DNA of 64,000 nucleotides from Hybos culiciformis. Its lineage: Eukaryota > Arthropoda > Insecta > Diptera > Hybotidae. The position numbers and the translations under genes are program-made. How positions within the stretch are numbered: position 1 is the stretch's first letter; every line of letters begins with the position of its first letter. Under the pieces are notes generated by a model. The model was not told where the DNA came from. It worked only from the letters and a program-made list of their open reading frames with translations, and made no database searches. Below, piece by piece: positions 45,308-59,352 of this stretch. The stretch covers positions 35,199,491 to 35,263,490 of the forward strand of contig OZ023274.1 in assembly GCA_964007475.1 (NCBI GenBank). The letters run 5' to 3'.

Positions 45308-47654
45308 ATGTATCAAAACAAAACATCGCTCCCGCTTAAAACAAGGCCATTTACGCGTAGGATAATTAGAGCATATTTACGCGTAGGTATAATTAGCAGC
45401 TATGAGCCAAATAATGAAAAGCTTATTGAAAATATGCAATGTCAAGTTTCTCTGAAGCTAATAAATTTATAATATTTACGAATTATAGAACTAATAATCT
45501 TTTTGTTTGCTTTAATAAAACTAAAATGTTTGTTAATGAATATTATTAGAATAACTTTATTTTGAATTGGTATTGGACAAAATCTTTTTTTTATTTTCAA
45601 TTTAAACTTATTTTTGGCTTTAAATTTATACTTTTTGTATAGGTAGACCGCCGCGCAAAATTCAAAACCAGGTCGCCCGTAGTCATGGAAAGTTTGGCCA
45701 CCCGTGGCTTAGAGTATGTCACAAATCACAATAACCTTTGTTCTATTCAAAATCATTTTCAAGACATTCAAAATCGAAGGTTATTTCGTTATGATCTAAT
45801 TTTTATAATACATGAATATGAATTCTTGTTCAATGTATGAGTCTGAATTATTTAAATGAAAGTTTTGTAGGTATGAAAATTTTTTTCTTTCAAAACTTAT
45901 TCTAATTTATTCTTGAGAATTTTAATATAATTTTTTAAGATATTAACGAATTCAGACCAGAGACAAAATAAAATTGGTCATTGACAGAAAAAACACACCT
46001 AACTTCTTACCAATGTCTTAGCTATATGTCAATATGGAAATAAATAAATGAACTTTTTAAGGATGCCTACATACAGTGTTGCGCATAACAATAGCAACCA
46101 TCTTATTTTTATCCTTATTTTATTTTTCACATTTTAAAGGGATTTTATACATTTTTTTAACTGAAACTTACTGTAAGAATAATTTTTATGTTTTACTTTT
46201 AAAATTTTTTTAATGTCGTATAAAAAGACAATTGACTGTAAATAGTTTGAATGTTATTCCACCCTGCGATTAAGAACAGAGTAAAAAAGGTTCATTAAGA
46301 AAACAAGACCAAACCACAAAAAATAGGTAAGTGTTCAATTTCCGGCAATTTGGTATTTTGATGCCAAACACTAAACATAGGCACATAATAATTCAAATAT
46401 TAAAAAAAAAACTCAGGAAATGTTTTGTAAAATCTCTTAGACTTGTTAGTAGGTAGGTATTTTAATTTAATATTTTATTTTAAGAATTCAAAAATTTTCA
46501 ATTTTTCAGAATTAATATTTGGCATAAATTATTTTTATATGTACACAATCTTCTGTACAATAAAGAGAATATTGCACTGCACCATGATTTGTTTCGATTC
46601 CCAACTGGGACCGTGACTGTACATTGACCTCTTGGTTTAAATTTTTGAGTTGGTTTTTATTTATTTTTTTAAATATACCTAAAATCTTTTTAGAACATTA
46701 ATAATAGAAAATTGATCAATTGAACAAAATTTTAGTGGTGATAGGTAGGTACCTACCGGTTCAGAAATCTATTGTTAGAAAATGTACCTACAGCTCCACG
46801 AACTAATGTTAAAAACGCACAAAATGAATTAAAGTTTGAGCTAGATCAAAATATCTACCTAAATATTTACCCATGTAGATGGAAATATGAACAGAATTTA
46901 AAATACATACCTATAAATCAAAATTCTCTAACGTGTAAAATTAGCTAGATAAGCTTGATTTTATAAAAGTAGATACTTAGGTAGTAATCTACCTAAATGT
47001 TAAGTTACTAAGTTTTTCTCAATTCAATTTTTTTATCTAACCTGGTGGATGCAATTATATTTTAGTTGATTCATATAAGTATATTAGTAGTTACATGAAA
47101 GATAAATGTGGTGCAGTATTAGATGTAATTAATCAATATCAAAGATGGAAAAAAAATTAAATAAAAAAAACTTACCTACCAATTTTTTTTTCTTGTTTTC
47201 TACTAATTTTTAGCATCCAAAATTCCAAAAATTTAAAATTAGTCCTTGTAGAAAAATATAACAAATTAAGTTATTTTTTTTATTTTTTATTTTAAGAATA
47301 CAGAAAAATGCGAAAAATGTATAAAATCGAATCGAGACTTTTTTTTCCAACTTCTTGGCTGATGACAGAGAAAAAATCAATAATTTTTTTTTTTTAACTT
47401 AAAATCCAAATATATTATTTATTTTAATTATTTCGAGAAAATTGAGATTCTTTTACACAATTCTTTTATTAAATAAAAATAATTAATTTATATAAAATTT
47501 TTTTTTTTTTAATTTTTCTTATTATAAAAAAAATAGACAAGAAGACCAGAAAACACAACTAACACGACGAAACCTCGATTTTGAAATGTCAAATAATATT
47601 CTTTTCAATTCATTTACAGCATAGCATATTAAATTGAGCTTTTGTTGCACTTAC

Positions 47655-47746
47655 CTCATCATGAGCACATATAATTTTACAACAGAAACACTAATGATGG
47701 TCTACTGCACAATAATTGTCTATGATGATGGTCTGATGTTTATATA
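47655..47746 (-). promoter_or_regulatory. Tat: Probable Tat promoter and first noncoding exon
   Basis: Reading leftward, a TATATAAA box (plus 47739-47746) is followed about 85 bp downstream by a good splice donor (GATGAG|GTAAGTG at 47655). This would supply the missing noncoding exon for the Tat gene, whose coding exon 1 has a strong upstream acceptor at 35388. It contains two tandem ATGs just before the donor; if spliced to 35387 they open only a short upstream frame. The assignment is inference. Confidence 0.4.
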
Positions 47747-48394
47747 GCAATGTTTCTGCACGACGAACCAACGACCTCTTATTTCATCTTTTATTGTAAA
47801 AATTGTTTTGTGCCTTGTTTACACTTCAAGGTTTAAAACTCGCGCCGACTACGCGCTTTATAAAATTATCAACGTCAAAAACGACATACCCAGTACAAAT
47901 TATTGCCAAACAAAATATTAAAAAAAAATTACTCTTTCATCCCTGAAAATTAACATGTTCAAGAACGTGTTTCTGTTTTAATTTTTTTACTATGAAAAAA
48001 CAACATCAAAACACCAACGGAACATGTTCGACTCCGAACATCTCAAATTAGTTAAGTATAAACAAGCTATAAGACTGCAAGTGTAAAAACACTATAATAA
48101 TGGTTTGCTTTATATGAATGAAGGAATACAGTGTTGTACAACATTATAAAAAAATAAACAAAAATTTTTATAATTGTTAATTCAAAATTTTGATTTTTAT
48201 TACTGATAATTTGTTTTTATTAAATTTTTTGAAGTCCTATTAGGTTTTTATTAACCATACTATTTTTTTTATATAGAATTTTTTAGCCATATCTTCATAA
48301 ATTGTTTATTTTCTGCACATACCTATCATAGAATTAAATATTATTAGTACTTATTTCAGAAAAAAACTCATACGGCAACCTTTCTGGCTCTGGA

Positions 48395-48558
48395 CATTTC
48401 TTTTTTATTGAATTTTTCCACGTGTGAAGAGGTTAAATTTTTTAATTTTTATTTAAAAAATTATAAATACTATAATATAAAATCAATTAATTAAAAAAAA
48501 TAATTATTTTATAATTTTTCTATTTGCAGTTTCGATTAAATAACTCAAAAAAACAACA
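48395..48558 (+). promoter_or_regulatory. RpS17: RpS17 5' UTR with pyrimidine start and leader intron
   Basis: A pyrimidine tract TTTCTTTTTT at about 48399 resembles the terminal oligopyrimidine start of ribosomal protein mRNAs. A possible donor AAGAG|GTTAAA at 48431 and an acceptor TATTTGCAG ending at 48529 imply a noncoding first exon and a short leader intron. Start site and donor are inferred. Confidence 0.45.
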
Positions 48559-50061
48559 ATGGTAAGAAAAAAGTATTAAACAACAACATGATAATTTTTT
48601 TTCTTGATTTTCCATTTTATTTTTTGTTTTTTCATTTTTTTTTTAATTATTTTTCTTTGTAGGGTCGTGTCAGAACCAAAACTATTAAAAAGGCTGCCAA
48701 AGTAATTATTGAAAAATATTACACTCGGCTAACATTGGATTTCCACACAAATAAACGAATTTGTGAAGAAGTTGCAATTATTCCAACAAAACCATTGAGA
48801 AATAAAATTGCTGGGTGAGTTCAACTGGGATTGTATGAAACAATAACATAATAATTATTTTATAAAAAAAAAATCTGAAACCGAAATTCCTTTATCGCAA
48901 AATTTAAGACGAGATCTCATTATTTACTGGAGCGCTTAAATTTTGAGATTACGTTATTATGTAGGTGGGACCCAAGGAAAGAAAATAGGTAGGTACCCGC
49001 CTTCCTAGATATTTTTGTCTGGAAATTGTGGTTGATTTCAACAACAAATATATTTTAAGGATTCATGTCTAGCCCAATAAGAAAAAAATCGTTATCGACA
49101 AAATTAGATCTTAGAAACAGCAGTGCTTATAATAATAAAAAAAAATTTGCCCCAGGAGGTCCCCCGTTCCCCGAAAAACTTTTCATTTAAAGAGTTTTTA
49201 AACCGACACACACGGAGCGAATAAGAACTGCCCTTACAAATCAGAAGTACAGAAAAAACGAATAAAGAAGTTCGGTAATTATCTAGGAACCTGCCCATCC
49301 AATAAACGCAAAGATATCTATGTATGCAACGAATTCTTTACTCTCTGACAACTGTAAGATCTAAATTTGAATTTTTACTATTTGTTATTAATTGATTATT
49401 AAACAGTATTATAAACCTATAATTTCCTTTTTCATTGATTTAATTTAATAGATACGTATTTTATACTAGAAACAACTGATGAAATGTGAGAGAAGATAAA
49501 TTGTGTACAGAGATATCCGTCCCTTGTTATGCATAATGATTTTTTATTTTAAAAGAAAATTTTTTTTTTTACAATTTGGGACCAATCTAATTTTGTAAAA
49601 AGACATTTGTGCGATAAGGTTTTCCATGCAAATTTTAACATCACATTTGTATGGGTTCTGTAACTCATTATTTATAATTTTTAGTATTAAGGAAGATGTC
49701 AAAATAAGTTATATATCAGTTCCATAACTTATCTGTCATATAATACCGCCAATTTTTAGAACAAATATTATTCAATTTTCATTGCACCAAATCGAACTTT
49801 AATTTCATTATATTTTTTAGATATGTAACACATTTAATGGGACGTCTTCGTCATTCTCAAGTTCGAGGAATTTCAATTAAATTACAAGAAGAGGAACGTG
49901 AACGTCGTGATAACTATGTACCAGCTGTATCGGCATTGGAACAAGACATAATAGAAGTAGATCCAGACACAAAAGAAATGTTGAAAATGCTGGACTTTAA
50001 TAATATCCGTGGTTTGCAACTAACCCAACCAGCAACAAATAATTTTAATCGCAGAAATTAA
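48559..50061 (+). CDS. RpS17: 40S ribosomal protein S17 (eS17)
   Basis: Three coding exons: 48559-48561 (the ATG alone), 48663-48814 and 49821-50061, joined in phase to 131 residues, the usual insect length. Splitting the gene right after the ATG is a common layout for ribosomal protein genes. The protein starts [14 protein letters not shown] and has the conserved blocks [58 protein letters not shown] and [15 protein letters not shown]. It is a structural component of the small cytosolic ribosomal subunit. No box C/D snoRNA with correctly placed boxes was found in its introns. It lies divergent to the inferred Tat promoter, so the roughly 650 bp between them may be a bidirectional promoter region. 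Confidence 0.98.
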
Positions 50062-50094
50062 ATATATGTAAAAAATTTTTTTGCCAATTGAATT

Positions 50095-50100
50095 AATAAA
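50095..50100 (+). terminator. RpS17: RpS17 polyadenylation signal
   Basis: AATAAA 34 bp after the stop codon, in keeping with the short 3' UTRs of ribosomal protein mRNAs. Confidence 0.75.
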
Positions 50101-51189
50101 GGTCAAAAATCTTGGAAATTTACTAATACAAACCACTGTTTACTTGAAGTTTTGAGAATGGAGCACAGAAAAAAAGACCACACAATTGAATTTGAAAAAA
50201 AAGTTATTGTATTTAAAAGCAAAAAAACAAAAACTAATAATCTGTAAAAGAAAGCTGCTTTTTAAATAATTCAGTTAAATCAATTGATTTGAATCACTGC
50301 TGTTTTTCAATTTTTGTATCTTCATATTTTTTGACAAATTACTATTTTATTTTTTATCATCCAATATTTGCAATATGTGAATTTCATTAGGAACATGTCT
50401 AAAAGTTACCTTAGCTTTTCATTTTTTTTGCCTAAAAACTAGGTATCTACTTTTTCTTTAAATAAAGTTAGTAAACTATCAATTACCCAACCTAATTATT
50501 AATTAAAAATTTAATAAACATTTTTTTTTAATTTCGTTTTTATTTTATAAGATAAGATTTCATACGGTTGAGTTACGGATCATATTTACAAAATATATTT
50601 GAAAGATTTTTTTTTACCAATTTTACACTACAAATAACATTATCTAGTGTAAATTTATAATTTAGCTTTTCCACAAGTCTAAAATATATTGTTGAAAAAA
50701 AAATTAAATCGTCTTAAATAAAACCAAATAAATCCAGATAAACAAATTTTTTTTTGTGTGAAAGTATTATTTAAGAAATAAAAAAAAATGTTTGAATTGA
50801 AAATATCATAGCATTAAAAAAGTTTTACATTTTTTTTTAACTCGGTGTCTTTATTTTTTTAAAATGGATTTATTAGAATTCTTTCATCTATTAGAATATC
50901 TACAAAAAAATATATGATAAAAAAATTAAACATTGACTTGTGGTAAAAACTGAATTTGGAATTTTGAAAACAATTCTAATTTTTTTTTAAAAAGTTTCGA
51001 ATGTGATGATCACCATTACAGCAAAATGAGTAAAATTTTTGTAACAAAAAACAATAACGGTATACAAATTAAAATTATTCTCAAATTTCCATTGTTATTG
51101 AAAAAATTTAACAAGAAATTAAAATTATAATCATTATTATTATTGAGATAGTAATTATTATTAAATATAATCGAATTATCTGAACTAAG
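50101..51189. other. Convergent intergenic region
   Basis: AT-rich spacer between the 3' ends of RpS17 and UBE2K, with long homopolymer A/T runs and no coding or repeat structure that I could support. Confidence 0.6.
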
Positions 51190-54100
51190 CTAACTAAATA
51201 AATTTTCTGTTGCCTTTTCTAAATCCCAATTTTCTTTAGATAACACACTTCTAGCATCTTGTTCATCTATTCCCATATCTTTTAAGCGCTGAATTTTTGT
51301 ATCAAAATCTGCAAATTTATGTGGACCTAAAAAAAATTGTTTTTTTAATTTAATAAGCATTTTTTCAGTGGAAAGATTTTAATGCGTTGAGAAAAGTAAG
51401 CATATAATCTATTTCAATTTATAAAACATTTCTGCAGCTACTTCTTTATTTCGATGAGATGAATATTTAAAAAAAAATTCAGTAATCCTCTTATTATCTA
51501 ACATACAAATTTGTCTGAAAATCCTATTCTTTTTTCATTTGATTGAAAATAGAAGTGCATATCACTAAATTAATTCAATTGAAATAGAATTTTCCAAAAC
51601 CACTTTTCGGAAAAATATCACTTCACAATGAATTCAAAAACTATTGTTCGATAATAAATTTAGGAATCTTTTAAAAAGAAATTTTCGCCAAACTAAACTT
51701 AATTTTAAGACTGAAAAGAAATTATCAAATCATTTTTTCTAATAAATAAGACTACGGCTGTTTAAGAATCTTTGATTCATAACTAAATAAATCACACGTT
51801 GCGTATCAAGTGGAAAACTGGAAACTAAAAATGACGGTTTATTCCAACTTTAAAAGTATGTACGTGGGCTCAGGCTCGAATTGGTTCTAAACTATTATTT
51901 TTTTATTAAATCGCTTCCGAATTTTTGGTATTTATAACATCGTTCTAACTAGAGAATAAATTAGACTTAGGTTCTGTTTGGAAAATTTTTTATTAATCAC
52001 CTCCCGCATAAGCATTTGTCCAATGTTTCGCTGTCTTAACAAATAATTGATAATTATCTTTATATTGTGAAGCTACTACTGCATCTTGTGGATCATCAGG
52101 TTCGGCTATAATCAGAAAAATATAATTGTTTGTTTATTATAAATGTCGAAGTCGAAAAATTTATCTTATATATATAATGTACCTGCTGCTAGTAATGCTT
52201 GTAATGATAATAAAACAGTTCTTAGTGTCATTGCGGCCGCCCTGAAATTTTTTTTTTTAATTAGTTCAAAATTGTAGAGATTTTTGGAAGAACAAAATAG
52301 TTTCAATTTTAAATAATAAATAAATTAAATGTTTATTTATTTTTATTATAATTCATTTTCACATAAAATATATTTCGCCCTATTCTTTTCTTCCTCTTGT
52401 AACATTGTTTGGACTAAATAAATTTCTTTAATCACAGATTTTTAGTAAAATAATTTGTAAATATTTTGAAGAAAAAATTTTGATTCCTTTTTTTTTCGGA
52501 TACCAATCTAATTTAGATTATATGTACCCTCTATAATTAATTTTTAATTTCATTATTTTATTTTATTATTCTTATTTTATATCGGATTATAGTTAATTTG
52601 CAAAATATTAAAAATTCATTTAATTTTTTATTTTTCGGGGTTTTTTCTAATATGTTTACTGTTTTTCTACTACTAGTTATTCCCATTTGATATAGAACTC
52701 TGGATATTGAATTCGTCTGACTTAACATGTATTTTGTTGTTGCAGATTCCGAAAAAATACGTCACAATTATGTTTGATATTGATTCAATATTTTAATAGT
52801 AATTTTTTTCGTCTAATAAAAAGTGATGGTATGCCGGCTATTGCTAATTTGCTTTTAACTAATTCGCATTGCACCAATTGCAATTTCTAACAATGTTTTC
52901 ATTATTACAAATTATTTCAACATATGTTCAATTGTACGTACTATATACATAATAGTGTAAACAAAACATTCGAAAAATATTAAGTCCGACTTAGAGGTTG
53001 GGGTTCTATCAAAATTTATTAAACATCAAAAACTTTCTTGATTTTTTTGTTATAAATTAATAATTTTTTCTTATAAAAAGCTTCAAAGTTTTGTGAAAAT
53101 ATGTAGGTACGTTTTTTGATATTTACAAAATTACTATGTTTTACCAATTATCTTTTAATATGTCCAAACAAATAGCGCCAGTAACCGAAGATATATTAGG
53201 ATGCCATATTTTTGTTATAAATCGTACCTACAAAAAAAAAATGTAATAATTATTTTTATTAAATTTTTCTAATAATAAATATGAAACTAATTTACTTTTG
53301 GTGGATTGAATGGATAAGTTTCTGGAACCTTTATTTCAAGTAAAAATTTTCCACCTTCATATGGTGTGTCTGGTGGACCTCCAATTTCACCTTTAAGTTC
53401 TGTCCAGCTGTCATTAAGTAGTTCAATTTTTATAGAACATTGCACAATCTTAAATGATAAAATAAATAAATAAATACAATTTCAAAATTAAGTTAATGAA
53501 TGATTAATGAAAACATAAAACTAGAATGTTATATAACAACTTTATTATGATATCGTTTCGTTCCAGAAAATAAAATTTTATTTTATTAATAAATAAAGTA
53601 ATTATAATATAATAATTATTAGATATAATATAGGATAGTTATTTTTATGGAAAGAAAACATAAAGGATTCGGTAAATATATAAACTTAAATTTTGAAATT
53701 AAACATAAAATGGTTATAAATCTTTATTATGCCAATAAATGCAAATCTCGTCGTAATCACAAATTCAATTACAAATATACACAATAATAAAAAGTCAAGA
53801 TTATGAGGCATGAGAGAGGTTTGTATAAATCACAGTTCGGCTATTATCTATTAGAAACCGAATTGGATTAAAAAAAAAAGTTCTTAAAAGCCCGATATTT
53901 TTTTATTGAAGCAACCTAATGCAATGTAAATAATTAAATATAAACTTCATGTCAAAAAATTTTAAATAATTATACATACAATTACATAAAAAACATAAAA
54001 ATTGTTCATCTTAAAAATATAAAATTATATAATATTATAAATATAAATTTATAAATAAAAGAAAAAGGATTATAAGTATTTTTTTTTATAACATTAGTTA

Positions 54101-55388
54101 TTTCTTTTCAAATATGAACATAAATGATGCAACCAGGTCTGCAAACTACACCGAAGAAGAATATCCACAGAATAGTTACAGTACGTATAAAAAAATAAAT
54201 TTTGATAAAAATGTATTTTCATGAGCTAAAAAAAATTGTAACTATTTAATAAAGTAGCTACTACTTTTTTAATAATTCTCGAATTTACATGTCCAGCATT
54301 AAATTTGTTTATCTAATACAACAAAAGAGATATCCAAAGATCTTAAGAGATATTTATTAATGAATTCTGATTGAATTGAATTGCTACAAAAAACTATTTT
54401 CGTTTAATTTAATCGAATCATCGGGCTTCAAATGGTTTCATATTCTAAAAATACAATAAAAAAAAGTTTCTTTAACCCTTATATTTTCTAAAGAATAATG
54501 GTAATTTGGCCCATAGAAGTTCCTTAATGAATACTTTCTAAGTAGGTACCTAGGTAGGCACTACTGCTTCATTTTAAAAATATCAAAATAAGTTTATATT
54601 GCAGCAGAGAATTAAAAAATGAATAATTCAAAAGCCTTAATGTAAATTTTGAAGATAACTTGAAGAAATAAAAAACTGATTTTAATGTAAATAGGCATTA
54701 TGTAAGTAGATGACTGAAACAACAACAATCTTTTGTTTCGACAATTAATCTCCTCTTTTCTGAATAGACAACTTAGGTATATATCTTTTTGTGACAAGGG
54801 TCAACAAGCCATGATCTTCATTTTAAACAAAAAAAATAAAAAATAAAAAGATGTAGCTATCATCAACCAAAGGACAGTTCGATCAGCCATTTGTAGAGAA
54901 ATAAATTTCACTCACATTTTGTAGGTAACACTACCAATCACCTAAGTACCTATATATTACACCTATAATTCTTTACCAAATTATAGGCAGGTAGGTATCC
55001 TTTAATTTTAATTGCTGTAAAACAATTTTGAATTAGAAAATCTGACTTTAAATTCCATTCTTTTTCTTGGATGATTGTTATTTTTAATCAATCTTTAGAT
55101 CAAATTAAAAACTGTAGCAATAAAAAATAGGTAGGCTTTTTGTAGGCAAGTAGGTAGGTATCTAGATAAATAGACAGTAACACAATATGCAACTAATTAT
55201 TTCGAATCGAATTAGGAATTATTAATCAAACCTACAAAAAAAATTTTTTAATTTGTCAAATAATTTGATTTCATGGAATTAATTTTTTAACTGAAATTAA
55301 GAAAATTTTCATTCAAAATTTTTACCTCTTCACTTTTTACAACTTCCTTAAATTCTCTTTTTATCCTTGACACTGCCATGTTCGCCAT
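51190..55388 (-). CDS. UBE2K: Ubiquitin-conjugating enzyme E2 K (E2-25K), with UBA domain
   Basis: Six exons on the minus strand (55388-55326, 53448-53296, 53227-53145, 52241-52183, 52105-52001, 51326-51190) join in phase to 199 residues; human UBE2K has 200. The UBC fold (about 1-155) begins [16 protein letters not shown] and has [15 protein letters not shown] and [13 protein letters not shown]. The HPN motif is in [15 protein letters not shown], which carries the catalytic cysteine at residue 92, as in human. [12 protein letters not shown] follows. A C-terminal UBA domain (about 160-199) includes [16 protein letters not shown] and [11 protein letters not shown]. In the family this cytosolic E2 receives ubiquitin from E1 and builds K48-linked chains for proteasomal degradation, with the UBA domain binding ubiquitin. 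It is the ortholog of Drosophila Ubc4. A poly(T/A) run of about 25 bp lies just upstream of the ATG. The gene looks intact. Confidence 0.97.
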
Positions 55389-57762
55389 TGTTTCTTTCTT
55401 ATTTTTTTTTTTTTTTTTTTTTTTTTAGAAATAAAAATTAACTTTTTTCAAAAACAAAATTTAAAATTAAATTAAAAAAAGATAAAAATTAAATAAAATC
55501 GAAATTTCACAGCTTAATTTTTCTTAAAATAAAAAAAAAAATTTAAATTTATATCTTATGCACTTTTTTGAATTTAATTTCTTTTTAAAATATCAGAATT
55601 TCAATTTTTTCTTATTATTTTTATTTGGTTTCAATTTCAAGTCGTTTGAAGGGTTACCAACAATTTGTTTTTCCTTTTTAAGTTTCTAACTGTAGTAGCA
55701 CATAAACGCCGCGAAATGTCAAAAAGAGAATTAATTTTTCCCCAGAAAAATTGAATTGGACGGGACGCGAAAAAACCAACGAAACTATTAATTCGGTGCT
55801 CCGCCTTTCTAGCTCATGTTCACCAGTTTCATCAGTTACCTACGTGATGAAAAACTAATTCTAAATTGATCTAAGGCTAGTGGTACCATAAGTCGGTGTG
55901 CTAGTCGACGTACTCAGAAAATTTGGTTTGGTTCCAAACAGCACAGCCGATCATTATCAAACTTTGCGTAAGTTTTTTATGGCGTGTCTTTGACTCCATA
56001 CATCTAATCGCTAAGCTAATAATTCCTCCACTACCACTTTATGATATTTCATAGTTCTTCATATTCAAATGTGCCTAATTAATATTTATAAATTAACTAC
56101 AAAATACATGGGATGAATTATAAAAAATATTTTTTTTTTGTCGAAATGTATTGACAGAAAATGTTGGCGAATAGAGTAGTTTTTAAACGAATGGCAACCT
56201 TTCTTGACAACACAAAGGCCTACTTTTTATTATTAAATACCTACAACTATTTTGTCTACAATAGAATGTACTTTATGCAATTTATGTCAAATAATTAATA
56301 ACGTGTTCGCACTTTAAAAATTTTTCCGGAAAAAGAAGTGGGAATTTCCACTTTTAAAAGTACTTTTTATACTTGATAAATGGAAAGAATTCAAAGAATT
56401 TGGGTTCTTGAAAAAATAGGTGCGAACAAAGTATAACAGGACTATTGATTCAAAATAAAAAATGTTTTACCTTTCTTTTCCATTTCCATGATCTTATAGA
56501 TTAAGATTTCTAATAATATAATCCGTAAAAAACTACAATGTTTTTCACTAACTAATTCACTATGCTTGCTTGTTTCTTATTTGATAACATAAGCACGTTA
56601 ACGAGAAAATAAGCTATCGATAAATCCGGTTTTTTCGGTTGTAGGTAGATTAGATTTGAAAATATTTTTAAGAAATCCTTTTTATATAAAATTATAATAT
56701 GTTCAGACAGGGAAAAAATTATAAAGTTTAAGTAAAAAAAAAACTAGTAGTATAGTTTTGTTTTCTGGTGTACAAAATTTCTGTAGTTAGTTACACCAGC
56801 TTAAACTACTAGGTACTTGTTATTTTTCTTTTCTTATTTATTCATAAATAATTATAAATGATTGTTTTGAATAGTCACATTAAATCTGTTAAAATTGCTT
56901 CTAACTGGTAGAATTTACAGAGCTAACGTTTTATAGTTTACATACCTAGGTATATATTAAAAATATAGGTACCTATCATATTTAATTAATCATGTGCATG
57001 GTATAATATCGAATTCATTTTGTCCACACTAACAATAGTTGGTGCCTATTATTTATTTTTAAAAAAATGTTAATTTCGATTTGGGAAATCAGAAATACAA
57101 TCATAAAAAGATTAAAAGATACCTGAAAGAACTAACACAAAATCTGAGTTGTATCTTTTATCTTAGGCAGATGTGTTCTCATATTAAGCATTCTTTTTGA
57201 GAATTGATTTCAAGGTCAGAAAAAAAAACAAAAAATAAACAAATAAAAATCAATATTTTAGTTTAATTTTTATTGCAGAGTGAAGAGGTCAGTATTAGGC
57301 CTAACTTTTTTTTTTAAATAAATACCTATACCACCTGTAAATACTACTACAATATAAATAATTAAAAATAATACGTAAAACTATTAAAAATACTTAATTA
57401 AGTTTAAATAAATACCTAATCCTTTAATAATATTGATTAAAAAATTATTACCTAGGTACCTATTAAAAAAATTGTAATTTCTAGGTATACCTAGCTTTAA
57501 AAAAATTGATGGGTACCTACAAATTGCTCCAATTGAACCGAATCATACCACGTGTATTTGTTTATAATATTTTTTTCCTATTAGTTTTTTGAACACGTTT
57601 GTTTCTCTAAAATAAATAAATATTCATTAATTCATGATCATGATATGATTTATGGGTTATTTATTTATCTGAAAAAAAAAACCTATTGTTAAAGAAAATA
57701 AATAATTTTTTTAACATTTTTTTTGTCTCAGAAAAGAAAAGCATATCAAAATTAAAACCTAG

Positions 57763-58823
57763 TAGAGATGTGTCGTTCGTGAACGAACGAGTTAAAAAGA
57801 ACGGATCACTAAAGTGAACGATGACCGATCGGTCAGTAAAAAAAAATATATCGTTCATCGTTCACCGTTCATCGTTCTTTTCTAAAAAAAAAAAGTTCTG
57901 TAGGTGTAGAGAAGAGATAAATGTTTGAAAAGAGCAGTACACTTATTTTTCAGCTATAAGGAAGAAAGAGAAATTGTGTTGGTGTTGTTAGATTGTTATG
58001 TAAGTGTAGCTGTGAACAATAGCTACCTCTTTACTGGTCTGAAAATTATCGTCTTTTTCAATTGAAAATGCCACACGACATCCATAGAAAAAAATACAAT
58101 AAGAAAGACTGACGGGAAACAGATTAAATATTTAAAGGAATGTTTTATTTTTCTTAAAAAATTATCCCAAAAAATATTAATAAAAAGATAAAAAAAAATT
58201 TTTTTTTTTGATATAATCGGTTATTGCTAATATAGATATTTGAATAATTATTAGTAGATTAATATGCTCTAAATATTTTTATTTTTTTTATAATAAAAAT
58301 AAATCATATTAACTTTAAAAATAATAGATGAATTAATGCTTCCTAAAGTTCACAGTTCACTTTCAGTTTATTTCATTTGGTATTTTTTTATTTTTGCAAA
58401 GTTCATTTTGATTTGAGTTAATTTTATCGGTCGTTCAATTGAGCTATATTTTTAACTCGGTCAGTAAAAATAGTACGTTCATTTTTTAACCCGTTCAATA
58501 TTTTTTAACTCGGTCAGTAAAAATAGTACGTTCATTTTTTAACCCGTTCAATTTTTTTTTAACTCGGTCAGTAAAAATAGTACGTTCATTTTTTAACCCG
58601 TTCATTTTTTTTTAACTCGGTCAGTAAAAATAGTTCGTTCATTTTTTTAACCCGTTCAATTTTTTTAACTCGGTCAGTAAATTGATTTGAGTTCATTTTT
58701 TTTCGGTCGTTCGCGAACGAGAAAATAGGTCGTTCAATTGAACGATATTTTTTAACTCGGTCAGTAAAAAAGAACGAACGAGTTAACACAGGTCACTGAA
58801 GTGAACGAGATTTCCCATCACTA
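57763..58823. mobile_element. Non-autonomous hAT element with 8-bp target duplication
   Basis: The left end TAGAGATGTG and the right end CCCATCACTA (complement TAGTGATGGG) form short inverted termini. The flanks are a perfect 8-bp duplication AAACCTAG (57755-57762 and 58824-58831), the size made by hAT transposases. Near both ends there are palindromic GTTCGTGAACGAAC / GTTCGCGAACGA blocks and repeated GAACG words. The interior is AT-rich with no transposase frame. Confidence 0.88.
58452..58717. repeat. 53-bp tandem repeat inside the hAT element
   Basis: Five copies of a unit of 53-54 bp starting at 58452, 58505, 58559, 58612 and 58665. Each contains TTAACTCGGTCAGTAAA, and the first four also TTTTTAACCCGTTCA and GTTCATTTTTT. 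A related partial copy is at 58752. Confidence 0.9.
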
Positions 58824-59352
58824 AAACCTAGTACCTAGTGATAAAAAAAATTTAAATAAAATTATTTTAAAAATAATTATATACAATACATTGTTAACTG
58901 TTATAAAGTTTATTATTTTTAAATAAATAATTTTATTAATTATGATTATTAAGCAAAAAAATCAATTTGGTAATTGACGCACTTGAACGCCGGCTGTAAA
59001 AAAAGTTAAATTAAATTATATGAAAACGTATGTGAGGCAATAGGAGTTGACAAACTCAATCCTCGTTAAAAAAAAAAATTTTTACGCACTGATTTTTCTT
59101 ATTAATCTGAAATAAAAGTTACGACATGGCGCCACACCGAAACTAAAATCTTCTATCTAAAGGTCCGGCGCGCCGTAACTTTAATTTTAAGATTTTTGAG
59201 AATATCTCTCGCCTAGCTCCTAACTTTGACGCGATTGAAATAAAATAACCCAATAAACCAGAGTTTAATCTTTGATCGAACTAAGATTAGTTTTTTTTAG
59301 CTAAAAGACTAATCTTTTTATTCATCTATTCGCCTAACATTTTGTCCCTCCC

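Larger units (their letters stand above)
35388..47654 (-). other. Inferred large 5' intron of Tat, gene-free
   Basis: About 12 kb with no supportable coding exon on either strand. The short open frames present are low-complexity AT-rich reads. It holds the small mobile elements and palindromes listed separately (37461, 39971, 40394, 40878, 41330, 44926). Calling it a single intron depends on the inferred noncoding exon at 47655. Confidence 0.45.

Noticed and set aside
48815..49820. A box C/D snoRNA in the RpS17 intron
   Set aside because: A CTGATGA-like word occurs near 49478, but there is no D box at proper spacing and no terminal stem.
52686..53014. Imperfect inverted repeat in a UBE2K intron (TTTGATA...GAAC ends)
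   Set aside because: The arms match only weakly over about 35 bp with gaps, so it is not strong enough to call a MITE.
58586..58789. Open frame with repeated TDRVKK peptide
   Set aside because: It is a translation of the 53-bp tandem repeat inside the hAT element.
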